From assembly GCF_016920785.2 (NCBI RefSeq), contig NW_024609846.1, positions 119,067,473 to 119,131,472 on the forward strand: DNA of 64,000 nucleotides, written 5' to 3'. Position 1 is the stretch's first letter. Each line of letters starts with the position of its first letter. The DNA comes from Ixodes scapularis. Taxonomy: Eukaryota > Arthropoda > Arachnida > Ixodida > Ixodidae. The notes under the pieces were generated by a model that was given only the letters and a program-made list of their open reading frames with translations, ran no database searches and was not told where the DNA came from. The position numbers and the translations under genes were made by a program. Positions 21,330 to 31,012 of the stretch are shown here, in pieces.

Positions 21330-21394
21330 GTGTTTTGCTGTAGCACTTGCCTTGGCATTCGGACGTCAGTCTTTGTAACCAGGCGTTAGCCGCC

Positions 21395-22570
21395 TTACTT
21401 GCTGTTGAGTCGCCTCCGGTCATCTGGGGTTAAGGTGGGCGTGGGCTGGAAACGCCCCTTCTTTGTCCTCTCCATCCAAGGGTTGGGCCTGGGTGTCATG
21501 CCCGGCGTCGATGGAGGGTTCTGGTCGAGACCACGCTTGATGGACTCGGTGGTTTCGTCCATAGTGTCGTGACCTTCGGAAGGCGCCTTCTCGAAGGTCG
21601 GGGGGGAGGCCTCGCGTGGGGCTACGGTCTTCTCCATTGGCGTCGCCGTGGGAGGGGGCGCCGCGCTGTCTGGTTCAGGAAACCCACCAGCCACCTCCTT
21701 CTTGTCCTTTACAGGAGAGACTTCAGTCGAGCCGTCCGCTCCAACAGGATGACTGCAGGGCTCACCAGACGGTGGAGCTTCGTCTTGTTGTCCCTGAGCG
21801 GAACGCTCAGCCTCGTCGATATCCATGGTCAGGGGCGAAAGGTCTTCCGCCGCCGCTCCACCAGTTACTTGGGCGTAGGTTTTTACGCACTCCTCTTTCT
21901 CGTGGCCGAAACGTGAGCACACCGAGCACTTAGGCACGCGGCAGTCGCGCCTGTTGTGCCCAGCACGCTTACAGCGCAGGCAGACCGACGCCCTCCCTGG
22001 GATTACGATAAGAACGTTTGCTCCCTGAAGCCGCAGCTGATGAGGCATTCCGTCGGGCGTGACGCCGCTCTTCAGCGTCATGCGCGCCACCCGGGTAGTC
22101 GACTCGATGCCCTCGAATCCCTCGACGCGCCACTTCTCACGTGCGACTTCTATAACCTTGCCGTAGGGTTCCAAAAACTTGCTCACCGCGTCGTCGGTCA
22201 CATGATACGGGACCCAATGGAGGCGCAGACGAACTTCCGTGCTGCTGGGGTCGATGACAACACATTTCAGGTCCTTCACCTTCAACTCTTTGCAGTCGAT
22301 GAGCCGCTCCTTGGCTTCCGGCGTTCGCAGCGTGGCTAACCAGACGTGGTTCATCTGGAAAGCACCGAGCGCCACAATCTCGGACAGGACGGCGCACCGC
22401 TTCAGTTCTTGCCGGAAATCTTCAATACGATAGGGTCGGCCTCTCAAATCACAGTGCAAAAGTACTGAATTTAAAATCGTTGCACCCGTTGGGATGGGAG
22501 GCAACACCACCTTGTAGTCGTCGGCAGACGATGACGCAGCAAAAGTACCGCGGCCAACTGGGGCCGCGGT
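21395..22570 (-). pseudogene. LINE B ORF1 (nucleic-acid-binding protein), 5' end lost
   Basis: Open for about 390 residues homologous to LINE C ORF1. N-terminal fold region with HCDLRGRPYRIEDF and GAFQMNHVW, then two CCHC knuckles (CLRCKRAGHNRRDC and CSVCSRFGHEKEEC), then an acidic and proline-rich tail ending in a basic segment. Double knuckles are typical of Tx1/L1-like and Jockey-like ORF1. The natural start is missing and the frame runs upstream into tRNA sequence. Confidence 0.82.
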
Positions 22571-22585
22571 ACTTATGAGCTCTCT

Positions 22586-22605
22586 TACCGTTACACCATG
22601 AGACC
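22586..22605 (-). pseudogene. tRNA-Gln 5' stub
   Basis: About 20 bases of tRNA-Gln 5' sequence fused to a fragment of spacer (ATGAGCTC) at the 5' edge of LINE B. Evidence of rearrangement at this junction. Confidence 0.65.
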
Positions 22606-22611
22606 CAGCCC

Positions 22612-22683
22612 TTCCGACTCCGGGAATCGAACCCGGGCCTCCCGGGTGAAGGACAGCTATCCTAGCCACTAGACCACGCTGGA
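22612..22683 (-). pseudogene. tRNA-Glu-like gene with broken anticodon stem
   Basis: 72 bases. The loop keeps TTC (CCTTCAC), but the stem strands GCTGT and CCGGG pair poorly. The acceptor is also changed (CCAGCG). Probably not functional. Confidence 0.6.
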
Positions 22684-22757
22684 ATGGGAACACCTGAAAG
22701 ACATTTGTTTTATATACCCACCGGCACCAAATAGCTCAAATGAGCTCATAAGAAAGA

Positions 22758-22828
22758 GGTCTCACCGAGATTTGAACTCGGATTGCTGGATTCAGAGTCC
22801 AAAGTGCTAACCGTTACATCATGAGACC
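22758..22828 (-). tRNA. tRNA-Gln (CTG)
   Basis: 71 bases, intact acceptor, anticodon and T arms. Single changes in the D loop (ATGATGTAACGG) and beside the anticodon stem. Confidence 0.8.
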
Positions 22829-22834
22829 CAGCCC

Positions 22835-22906
22835 TTCCGACTCCGGGAATCGAACCCCGGCCTCCTGGGTGAAGGACAGCTATCCTAGCCACTAGACCGC
22901 GCTGGA
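22835..22906 (-). pseudogene. tRNA-Glu-like gene, anticodon stem mismatched
   Basis: Same GCTGT...CCAGG anticodon-stem damage as the neighbour at 22612, so the pair of units was copied after the change. Loop still TTC. Confidence 0.6.
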
Positions 22907-22980
22907 ACGGGAACACCTGAAAGACATTTGTTTTATATCGGCACCGGCACCAAATAGCTCAAATGAGCTCATAAGAAAGA

Positions 22981-23051
22981 AGTCTCACCGACATTTGAAC
23001 TCGGATTTCTGGATTCAGAGTCCAGAGTGCTAACCGTTACGCCATGAGACC
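22981..23051 (-). tRNA. tRNA-Gln (CTG), mildly diverged
   Basis: Last acceptor base changed (GGTCTCA/TGAGACT), one T-stem change and one in the variable region. Anticodon CTG is kept. Confidence 0.65.
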
Positions 23052-23057
23052 CAGCCC

Positions 23058-23129
23058 TTCCGACGCCGGAAATCGAACCCGGCCCTCCTGGGTGAGAGCC
23101 AGGTATCCTAGCCACTAGACCACGCCGGA
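23058..23129 (-). tRNA. tRNA-Glu (CTC)
   Basis: The anticodon loop reads CTCTCAC, so the anticodon is CTC instead of TTC as in the other units. Anticodon stem CCTGG/CCAGG is perfect and the T stem closes with a G-T wobble. It could read GAG codons if expressed. Confidence 0.7.
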
Positions 23130-23208
23130 ACGGGAGTATCTGAAAGACATTTGCTTTTTATCCGCATCGGCACCAAATAGCTCAACAAATGCGCTCAGAA
23201 AAAAAAGA

Positions 23209-23278
23209 GGTCTCACCGAGATTTGAACTAGGATTGCTGGATTCAGAGTCCAGAGTGCTAACCGTTACACCATGAGAC
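23209..23278 (-). tRNA. tRNA-Gln (CTG), 5' end abutted by LINE D
   Basis: All arms present except the first base. LINE D poly(A) (plus-strand T-run from 23279) begins at the second base of the gene. T stem has one mismatch. Confidence 0.7.
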
Positions 23279-23381
23279 TTTTTTTTTTTTCTTTATTGCC
23301 TGTTTTTACGTTTGTACAATAGGATATATACAAAGGAGGGGTTAAAAACACGTCAGCCGTAACTTGGCTGCCGTGGAGTCA

Positions 23382-26300
23382 TTAAAATTCTTTTAGACAC
23401 ACCAAACCATCAAGAATGGGCAACCAATCGGGCTGTTCGGGCTGTGCCCGGAACACTTCACGCATGCCGGCAACACTTTCGATAATATATTCACGCGCCG
23501 AGCGGACTGTTTTATCAGCGTGATTTACGCCTACTCTTGTTTTCCATCGACTGTGAAGGCCCAGTAGTAGGATCATATCATAAGGTACGCCATTTACATT
23601 CTCTATTGATAAAAACCGTATACCTCTGGCGGTGATCGGAAAATCCTTTTTGAGTGTGCGCTGGATTATATCCCACAGAAATACAGCGTCCCAGCAGTAA
23701 ATAAACACGTGTTCTACAGTTTCTGGCTGCTTGCATAAAAGACTAAACGTAGACCATGGCACGAAGATGCCCTTTTCCTCTAACCATGGCTTTACGGGTA
23801 AAACGCCACAATGAAGCTTAAAAAAAAAAAAAAAAGGATTTAGCATTAGGCTTTACCGGCATCTTCTTCACTCCTTTTAGAACATCTAGGCCAGGGCCTT
23901 CAGAGTATAGGGAACGATAAAACGGCACAGACAGCAGAACATCAACCAAATCTCGATACAATTTTTTCCGTGACACGGTACTAAGATAATCTAAGGAAAA
24001 AAGGACCTTCAACATTCGAAAAGAGAGTAGCACTTCTCTCAAATACCCTCGCACAGCGGCACCTGTCCCTGTGGATGACGAAACAATAAACTCTGACAAA
24101 ACGTTTTGCAGAAGAGCTTCAACAACTGTGCGCAAAAAGGCATCCCTCTGATCTCGTAAAAACATGAAGCGTGAAACAATCTGACGTATGAACAAATGGG
24201 ACAATCCCAAACCACCACTTGGCATCGACCTAAATAAATTCGTTCGAGCGGAACGCTCCCACGTCGAAGACCAAATAAAAACGGCAAACACTCTATGCAG
24301 CTTTTGCACATTCATACGTGACATACACAACACTTGCAACATTCATACCAGACTTTTGATATTAAAAGCAGATTACACACGGTCGAACGCGCGAACATAG
24401 ATAAATTCCTACCCCTCCACCCTTCCGCCTTTAATCAAACATTTTCGGTATCTTTGTTCCAATAATTTGTGGTTTCCTGATAATGTTCTAAAGGCACTCC
24501 GAGATACTTCGTGGGCAAAGTCTCCCATCTAACATTCATGAACACTTCTGGCTTACTTGACCAGTCACCGTGCCAGAAACCCACGCATTTATCAAAGTTC
24601 ACCACGCTACCAGTTTGCGCGCAAAAATACGGAACCACATTTATCGCTTCACGTACGCTGTTTCAATCGACACTGATAACAGCGACATCATCCGCGTAGG
24701 AAAGAACCTTTACTTCACTTGACTGCAATTTATAAGCACGAATATTACTACTATGAATAAGCTAAACAAAAGGGCTATAAGTAGAGCGCGAACAGTAGTG
24801 GCGAAAGCGGGCAACCTTGCCTTACAGAAGTCCTAACTTTGATACCTTCGGTGACTCCCTTATTTACGATCAAACTAGTCGTGCAATTTGTATATGCCAT
24901 CTTCACGCCCTCAAAAATAACAGAGCCAAGATTCGCATGCTCTAGAACACTAAAAAGTACCTCATGCGAAACGCGATCGAACGCTTTTTCTAGGTCGAGC
25001 TGCAGCATCGCCACTCGTCCAGAAAAAGCATCACAGCACTCTAGCACAGATCTGGCCACGCGAATATTTGTAGCGATAGTGCGCCCTTTAAAGGGACCAT
25101 GAAAGGATTTTAAAATCGAATTTCATCCACCGCACGTCGTAAAAGGTGTGAAAAGAAACACAAAAACACAAAAATAGGGAGCCAAAAAAAATTATTTGGT
25201 ATAGAACTTTTAAAAGAAAACTGGACTATTTTGCGCCTTCTTTCCTTCGAAAGCTCTCTGCCTTTTCCCTACGATGCATCCGCGGAAACGGACCACGTCA
25301 GCCGAATCCACGTCGCCTATTGGGTAAGAGCCTACTTCACCAGCACCGCGATCGTAAACAATAAATGGCCGGCGAATGTTTCCTAAAAGTTTTGTTAAAT
25401 AATATTAAGATCCACATTTTGTAGCATAATTAGAGATGTGTGGCGAAAATTGCCAAATTTGATAATGCTGAGAGCCAAGCGCCATCTATCGTGTGGTAAA
25501 CGAAGCAACTACTGCGCGTGCGCAGTAGGGCAGGGCCGACAGTTACTTGGGTCGCTTGGGTCGCGACGACCGACGAACGTTTATTTTCTTTGATTTCCTT
25601 CCTCTCAAAACTCTGACTGACTGAACGTTTATTTTTCTACGTGTTCTTCTCGCGCGTGCCGACTTCAAGCAGCAAGAAAAAAAGTACTTAAAACAGACCA
25701 CGACGAACAAGAACGCTGGATCCACAAACACCCGAGAAAAGCGACAACGGCCACGAATCCACCGACTCCGACGAAGCGAGCCGCTCAGAATATAGGCCTA
25801 GCAGGCACTCCGACCCGGCGCAACGTTGCTTCGTCGCAAGACCGCCTGCCTACGACCGGCTGGCGTGCTGAATGGAATATGCCCGCGCTACCCTTGTGGA
25901 CCCTTCCCGTATTATAGTTTGATCGCTGACCTCAATTTTAGATTAAGAGGTGAGGTCAATCTCTTCCCCTTGTTTTCCGAGGCGGTGTTGACGAACACTC
26001 TATGAAAAGGGACTCTCGTCGATTCTATCTTCTTGTTTTGTGTGATATAGAGCTGAAATAAACGCCGTATGGATTACCTTCGTAACACGGTATGCACACT
26101 TTGTTATTGGTATGCCTTTTTTATTCTGACAGACTGCACGTCACTGTCGAGCTATAACAGTTTCCGGGAGGTATACGTGCAATGCCGGTCCAACCTTACT
26201 TTGCCGAGTGTCCCGTCAGTATCGAGTTGCAATCGTAAAAGATCGGTCCCGAAGCGCTTACCAACAGCGCGAATACAGCACTTCCATCAAACGCGCGCGT

Positions 26301-28600
26301 CCGCTCCGAGTGTGAACAGGTATTTACGTGGTTCTTGCTGACACTCGTAGTTCAAACGTATATTTTTTAACGTCCGCTCGCTCCTGCATCTCCGAGGCCA
26401 CGAAAAACGCTGCGGCAATTTATTTCCATCTACGTCGCTTTGCAAACGACTGACACGGGCCGCCTTTTACCAACAATATCAGTTGGGTTGACTGCTGGAG
26501 TCTACACCGGAAGACTCGCTGCACTTCCCAACAAGCATACCGGCGTATGGGACTAGTCCCATGCTGTCGCTGTAGCGCAACATATCTCATTGAATTTCGC
26601 TCAGCTGCGATGCGGCGATGAGAGGCGCCGATTCAGAAAATACGTCGGTGACATCAGCGCAGTAAAACCTACCGGCGAACCCCAACTCGTCGCCGCTAAC
26701 GCTCCCATTCTCCCACTGCCGAGAGAACTCCTGGTTCCGGAAACAGCGTACGTCACGGCTTGTTTTGCGGTCAGTTGGAGAGAAAGAAAAAGTCGATATT
26801 TCGTTAATTTTTTGTGTAGAAGTTAATAAACCGAGACGAAAACGGATGGCTGTTCGGCATTCAGTGAACATTGACGGTTTAATGCAAAAGTTATCTGGAA
26901 AAAGTAAAAAGGTCATTTCATTGTCCCTTTAATACCGCACGTCTGGTGCGGTTGCACCACGGATTGTAACCGTCTAGCCAGAACTTTCATAAAAACTTTG
27001 TAATCCACATTGGTTAAACTGATTGGTCTATACGCTGATAGACAGAAACTTTACTGGATCTTCAGACTTGGGAATGAGCACAGTGTGTGCCCTTAAAAAC
27101 GAGGGCGGCAACAAGTGAAATTCGTAGGCCTCGGCCAAAACCTCATGCAGTGCAACTGCTGCCTCACTTTTAAAAGTTTTACAGAAAACTTCCCCAAGGC
27201 CATCAGGCCCGGGCGTCTTGCCGGGACTTAATTCATCAATAGCTTTTTTCAATTTCTCCAATACTGATTGGCACTTCCAAGCTTTTGCAAGCCTCCTGAT
27301 CCAGGTGCGGCATCGATGACAAAAAACACGTTTTATAACCAGTACCTAAAGAGGACTGTTCCCTAGCAGATTTCGATAATGTTCTAAAAACGCTTTTTCA
27401 ATCACATTCTTATCGCGGGTTAGAGTGGCGCCGTAACTTCTCTTTGATTTCGTTGCGTTTTGCGTATCTTTTTTCGTCGCTAAGCGAGCGCTTCGTCGGG
27501 TTTTCTCCCATCAAATACTTTTCACTACGCGCCCGCACAATAGCCCCTCTGTACTTTTCAGCATCGATCATTTCCACTTGACTTTTAACATCTCTTATTT
27601 CTTTCGCGAACTCGCCGGGTTTCTTGCCTTCTTCGGCTATGAACATGTCTAACTTGCGCCGAAAATCGCCCTCTTTAATTTTTTTCTGATGAGTTATGAC
27701 GCTACATCTCTCGATAGCGATCATTTTGACGTCCTCTTTAAACAATATTCCACCTTTCCCCCCACTTTGCTTGGTCATTCGCCCTTATATTTTGAAACAA
27801 TTCTTTAACTCGAGAAATAAAAGCTTCCTCGTTAACTAGACATCCGTTCATCTTCCATAGCGCCCATTCCCAACGCGGTGATTTCTCCTTGTTCCCAAGA
27901 GTAAAAAATATCAAAGCATAGTCGCTAAAAGACACGTGTTTCACCTCGTAGTGGTCGCAAAGGGGAACAAGTTCAAGTGAAATATACGCTCTGTCTAGCC
28001 TCGCATGGCTATTACCCTGAAAGTGGGTGCACTGAACCCTTTCTTTAGATGCACAAAGAGTGACGTCCTCTAATGTATTTCTTGCAATAATTTCGCTCAA
28101 AGAAAAGGTACTGGAATCTCGAAAGATCACTTGATTCGCTCTATCCTCTGGAGAGGAAACACAATTAAAATCGCCAAGAAAAATAACCACCCTATTACAG
28201 TTGAGATATGATTCGATACTTTCAAAAAAACTTTACGCTCACTTTCTTGGTTTGGCGCATAAATACAAACAACCCGCCACCCAACATTAGAAAAGGAAAA
28301 ATCACAATCCAGAAGACGGCCAGAGGAACACGAATGTACAACCGTTTCAACAACACATACTGATCGGCGAATAAATAAACAACAACCTCCGGAAAAACCA
28401 ATCGCGTGCGAAACGCATATATTGAAAAGAGACTGAAAGGGTCGCACCACACGGTCCGTCTGTTCATGGCTTTCGACTTTCGTCTCCTGCACGGCGATTA
28501 TGTCAAGCCCATGCTCGGCAAACAGGCGGCTCAAATGGTATTGCCAGCGTCTCGCTGAAAGGCCACTTACGTTAAGCGTGGCGACTCGTAGGGCAGACTC
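23382..28600 (-). pseudogene. LINE D ORF2, in pieces (28600-26933 and 25087-23382)
   Basis: Endonuclease pieces at 28534-27738 (QETK, GDFNCV, SHARLDRAYIS), RT pieces at 27261-27028 (LSPGKTPGPDG) and 25059-24775 (MLQLDLEKAFDRVSH, QGCPLSPLLF), a YADD-region remnant near 24690, and the zf-RVT tail at 23846-23382 (LLCKQPETVEHVFIYCWD). Many frameshifts. The break at 25091/26929 falls between RT blocks and is explained by the inserted element. Confidence 0.85.
25092..26928. mobile_element. TTAA-flanked non-autonomous element (AGGGAC ends), copy 1
   Basis: TTAA at 25088-25091 and 26929-26932, and short inverted ends AGGGACCATGAAA and AGGGACAATGAAA. Removing it rejoins LINE D. TTAA targets are the mark of piggyBac-type transposons, but the ends do not start CCC, so the class is inferred. 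1837 bp, no transposase. A second copy starts at 56027. Confidence 0.75.
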
Positions 28601-28739
28601 TATAGTCTAACAGCCATTAAAAATAAAAGGGACGGACCGTATGGCGCTTACCTAGAGTCGGGCGGCCCACTCCTCTGACTCGTCACACACCTTCCAAGAC
28701 TTTCGAGCCACCATCGAGACCGTCGCCTTTCCTACGCCG

Positions 28740-29970
28740 TCATGGGGGTGGCTTGGCACCCCTGACTACACCTGCAGCAACGTTCGGGACGGCGCCGGGC
28801 CGTCTCAACCTTGTAGGTGCCGTCTTGGCACGCGGCTCCTCCTTGATCGCTGCCTCTAAGTCAGCGCCGTTGTCGTCCCGAGTCCGCTTTGCGGCGGGCT
28901 CCGGTATCATGGCAGTCTCCATGGGCACGTCGCCTGGTTGTTCAGAGGAGGCGTCGTCGCATCTGTCAGCTGTCTTGACTCCAGGCCTCGACGCCTCAAC
29001 GGACTGAACGTCAAGACTCGGCCTGGCTCGTCGTCCCAGCACCAGGTGCCACGTTGACCGCGGGCGTGGCCGTGCCGCTCTCGGGCGCCGCCGCCGCTCT
29101 CTGCGATGGTGCCGCCCCGCTGACCGGACCCGCGATGGCCTCCTCGGCGTCGGCCTCGTCCATGAGAAGCTCGGAGAAATCCGAGCTTCTCATGGACGAG
29201 GCCGCCGAGGCCCTTACGAGGCCGCCTCGCCTCCCACAGGGCCCACGGCCGCCGCGTAGGTCCTTACGCACTGCTTGCCGTCGTGGCCGAACCGTCGGCA
29301 GACGTTGCACTTGGGGACGCGGCACTCCTTGCGGATGTGCCCCGTCCGCTGACACCGTAGGCAGAGCGGCGCCCTGCCCGGCACGACAACGAGAGCGAGC
29401 TCACCGGCGACGCGCAGCTGGTGCGGGATGTCGTCGGGAGTCACGCCCCCCTTCAGGCGCAGCACCGCCGTCCGCGTCATGGTGCTGACGCTGTGGCAGC
29501 CGTCGATGTGCCACCGCTCCCTGGAGACGTCCAGGACCTTGCCATAAGGCGCCAAGGCTGCCCCTCACGTCGTCGTCGCCGACGTTAAAAAGCAGCCAGT
29601 GGAGCTTGAGGCATACGTCCCGGTTGCCCGGGTCGACGACGATGCACCGCCGCCCCTTGACGACGAGCTCCGACTCCACCGGTAGTTTCTCGGACCCTTC
29701 GATAGTCTTGAAGGTGACGGCCCAGACGTGATTCATTCGATACGCCCCGAGGGCGACAACCTCGGGGAGTAGTCCTAAGCGAGCCAGCGCGTCGCGAAAA
29801 TCTTCAGCGCGATACGGACGTCCCTTAACATCAGCATGTAAAAAAACCGTATTTACCACGAGTGACCCGGTGGGCAGCGAAGGCAGGATGACAGCGTATT
29901 CCTTATCTTCAACGTCCCTGATACCGCGGCCCGGCTGGGCCGCCGAAACCACTCCGTCGGAGCTAGACAT
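28740..29970 (-). pseudogene. LINE D ORF1 with double zinc knuckle
   Basis: ATG at 29970, open to about 29560, then a frameshift. Continues with KGGVTPDDIPHQLRV and two CCHC knuckles (CLRCQRTGHIRKEC, CNVCRRFGHDGKQC) at about 29260-29350. The tail runs to 28740. Very GC-rich compared with LINE B/C. A perfect 24-bp inverted repeat lies in the tail region (29152-29203). Confidence 0.8.
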
Positions 29971-30005
29971 TCCGCGTCCGATCGCTTCGGCTGCCGGAAG
30001 TGGAA

Positions 30006-30022
30006 TCACTCGACCACGCCGG
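30006..30022 (-). pseudogene. tRNA-Glu 5' stub beside LINE D
   Basis: TCCGGCGTGGTCGAGTG on the minus strand, one change from tRNA-Glu, followed by the array spacer (shortened). It is the 5'-side target copy. Confidence 0.65.
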
Positions 30023-30079
30023 AACGGGAACACCTGAAAGACTCGGCAACAAATAGCTCAAATGTCCTCATAAAAAAGA

Positions 30080-30150
30080 GGTCACACCGAGATTTGAACT
30101 CGGATTGCTGGATTCAGACTCCAGAGCGCTAACCGTTACACCATAAGACC
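30080..30150 (-). tRNA. tRNA-Gln (CTG), diverged
   Basis: Anticodon CTG, with the first loop base changed (GTCTGAA). The acceptor has GGTCTTA against TGTGACC, leaving a mismatch. Possibly a pseudogene. Confidence 0.55.
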
Positions 30151-30156
30151 CAGCCC

Positions 30157-30228
30157 TTCCCACGCCGGGAATCGAACCCGGGCCTCCTGGGTGAAAGCCA
30201 AGTATCCTAGCCACTAGACCACGCCGGA
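30157..30228 (-). tRNA. tRNA-Glu (TTC)
   Basis: 72 bases with good D and T arms. The acceptor 3' strand CGTGGGA gives one mismatch with TCCGGCG, and one anticodon-stem base is changed. Confidence 0.65.
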
Positions 30229-30309
30229 ACGGGGACACCTGAAAGACATTTGCTTTTTATCCGCATCGGCAACAAATAGCTCAAATGTCCTCACAAAAAA
30301 AAAAAAAAA

Positions 30310-30381
30310 GGTCCCACCGAGATTTGAACTCGGATTGCTGAATTCAGAGTCCAGAGTGCTAACCGTTACACAATGAGGACC
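30310..30381 (-). tRNA. tRNA-Gln (CTG), one-base insertion in acceptor
   Basis: GTCC for GTCT at the 5' strand with an extra base (GGTCCTCATTG), and a change below the anticodon stem. Probably impaired. Confidence 0.5.
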
Positions 30382-30387
30382 CAGCCC

Positions 30388-30459
30388 TTCCGACGCCGGG
30401 AATCGAACCCGGGCCTCCTGGGTGAAAGCCAGGTATCCTAGCCACTAGACCACGCCGGA
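30388..30459 (-). tRNA. tRNA-Glu (TTC)
   Basis: Consensus copy of the array: acceptor TCCGGCG/CGTCGGA, anticodon loop CTTTCAC, T arm CCGGG TTCGATT CCCGG. Six bases before tRNA-Gln 30310-30381. Confidence 0.88.
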
Positions 30460-30541
30460 ACGGGAACACCTGAAAGACATTTGCTTTTTATCCGCATCGG
30501 CAACAAATAGCTCAAATGTCATCACCCAAAAAAAAAGAAAA

Positions 30542-30612
30542 GGTCCCACCGAGATTTGAACTCGGATTGCTGGATTCAGAGTCCAGAGTGCTAACCGTTA
30601 CACCATGAGACC
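30542..30612 (-). tRNA. tRNA-Gln (CTG)
   Basis: Consensus except GGGACC at the 3' acceptor, which leaves one A-like mismatch with GGTCTCA. Anticodon and T arms perfect. Confidence 0.78.
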
Positions 30613-30618
30613 CAGCCC

Positions 30619-30691
30619 TTCCGACGCCGGGAATCGAACCCGGGCCTCCTGGAGTGAAAGCCAGGTATCCTAGCCACTAGATCACGCCGGA
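30619..30691 (-). tRNA. tRNA-Glu (TTC), extra base in anticodon loop
   Basis: 73 bases. An inserted T makes an 8-base loop CTTTCACT between perfect stem strands. Likely impaired. First D-stem base also changed (GGTGATC). Confidence 0.55.
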
Positions 30692-30764
30692 ACGGGAACA
30701 CCTGAAAGACATTTGCTTTATATCCGCATCGGCAACAAATAGCTCAAATGTCTCATAAAAAAAA

Positions 30765-30835
30765 GGTCTCACCGAGATTTGAACTCGGATTGCTGGATTC
30801 AGAGTCCAGAGTGCTAACCGTTACACCATGAGACC
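30765..30835 (-). tRNA. tRNA-Gln (CTG)
   Basis: Array consensus in all arms, followed on the minus strand by a T-run terminator. Confidence 0.88.
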
Positions 30836-30841
30836 CAGCCC

Positions 30842-30912
30842 TTCCGACGCCGGGAATCGAACCCGGGCCTCCTGGGTGAAAGCCAGGTATCCTAGCCACT
30901 AGATCACGCCGG
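30842..30912 (-). tRNA. tRNA-Glu (TTC), 5' end abutted by LINE C
   Basis: Consensus apart from one D-arm base (GTGATCTAG). First base is lost to the LINE poly(A). Its bases 30899-30912 are repeated at 35731-35744 as the LINE target duplication. Confidence 0.8.
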
Positions 30913-31012
30913 TTTTTTTTTTTTTTTTTTATTTCTTTATTGCAGGAGGAATGCAAAAACGGCAATGTCACTTTAAAAAAAAAATACTCTGCAAGACTTA
31001 TTGCAGGGTATA

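Larger units (their letters stand above)
17834..22580 (-). mobile_element. LINE B, near full length, tRNA-array-specific family
   Basis: 3' end (plus-strand 17834) abuts tRNA-Glu. ORF2 spans 17960-21329 and ORF1 21395-22570. Nearly identical to LINE C (30913-35730) through most of its length. Its 5' end lacks the ORF1 start and joins a spacer/tRNA-Gln remnant (22577-22605) instead of a tRNA-Glu stub, so this end was truncated or exchanged. Confidence 0.88.
23279..30005 (-). mobile_element. LINE D, older tRNA-array family, split by a TTAA-flanked element
   Basis: 3' poly(A) abuts tRNA-Gln at 23279. The 5' end abuts a tRNA-Glu-like stub (about 30006-30022). The coding region is the same ORF1-ORF2 layout as LINE B/C but strongly diverged and full of shifts. 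An unrelated element (25092-26928) interrupts ORF2. Both flanks lie in the tRNA array. Confidence 0.85.

Noticed and set aside
19036..22433. Plus-strand ORFs over LINE B and the matching ones over LINE C
   Set aside because: Shadows of the minus-strand ORF1 and ORF2, which show conserved domains; the plus-strand frames show none.
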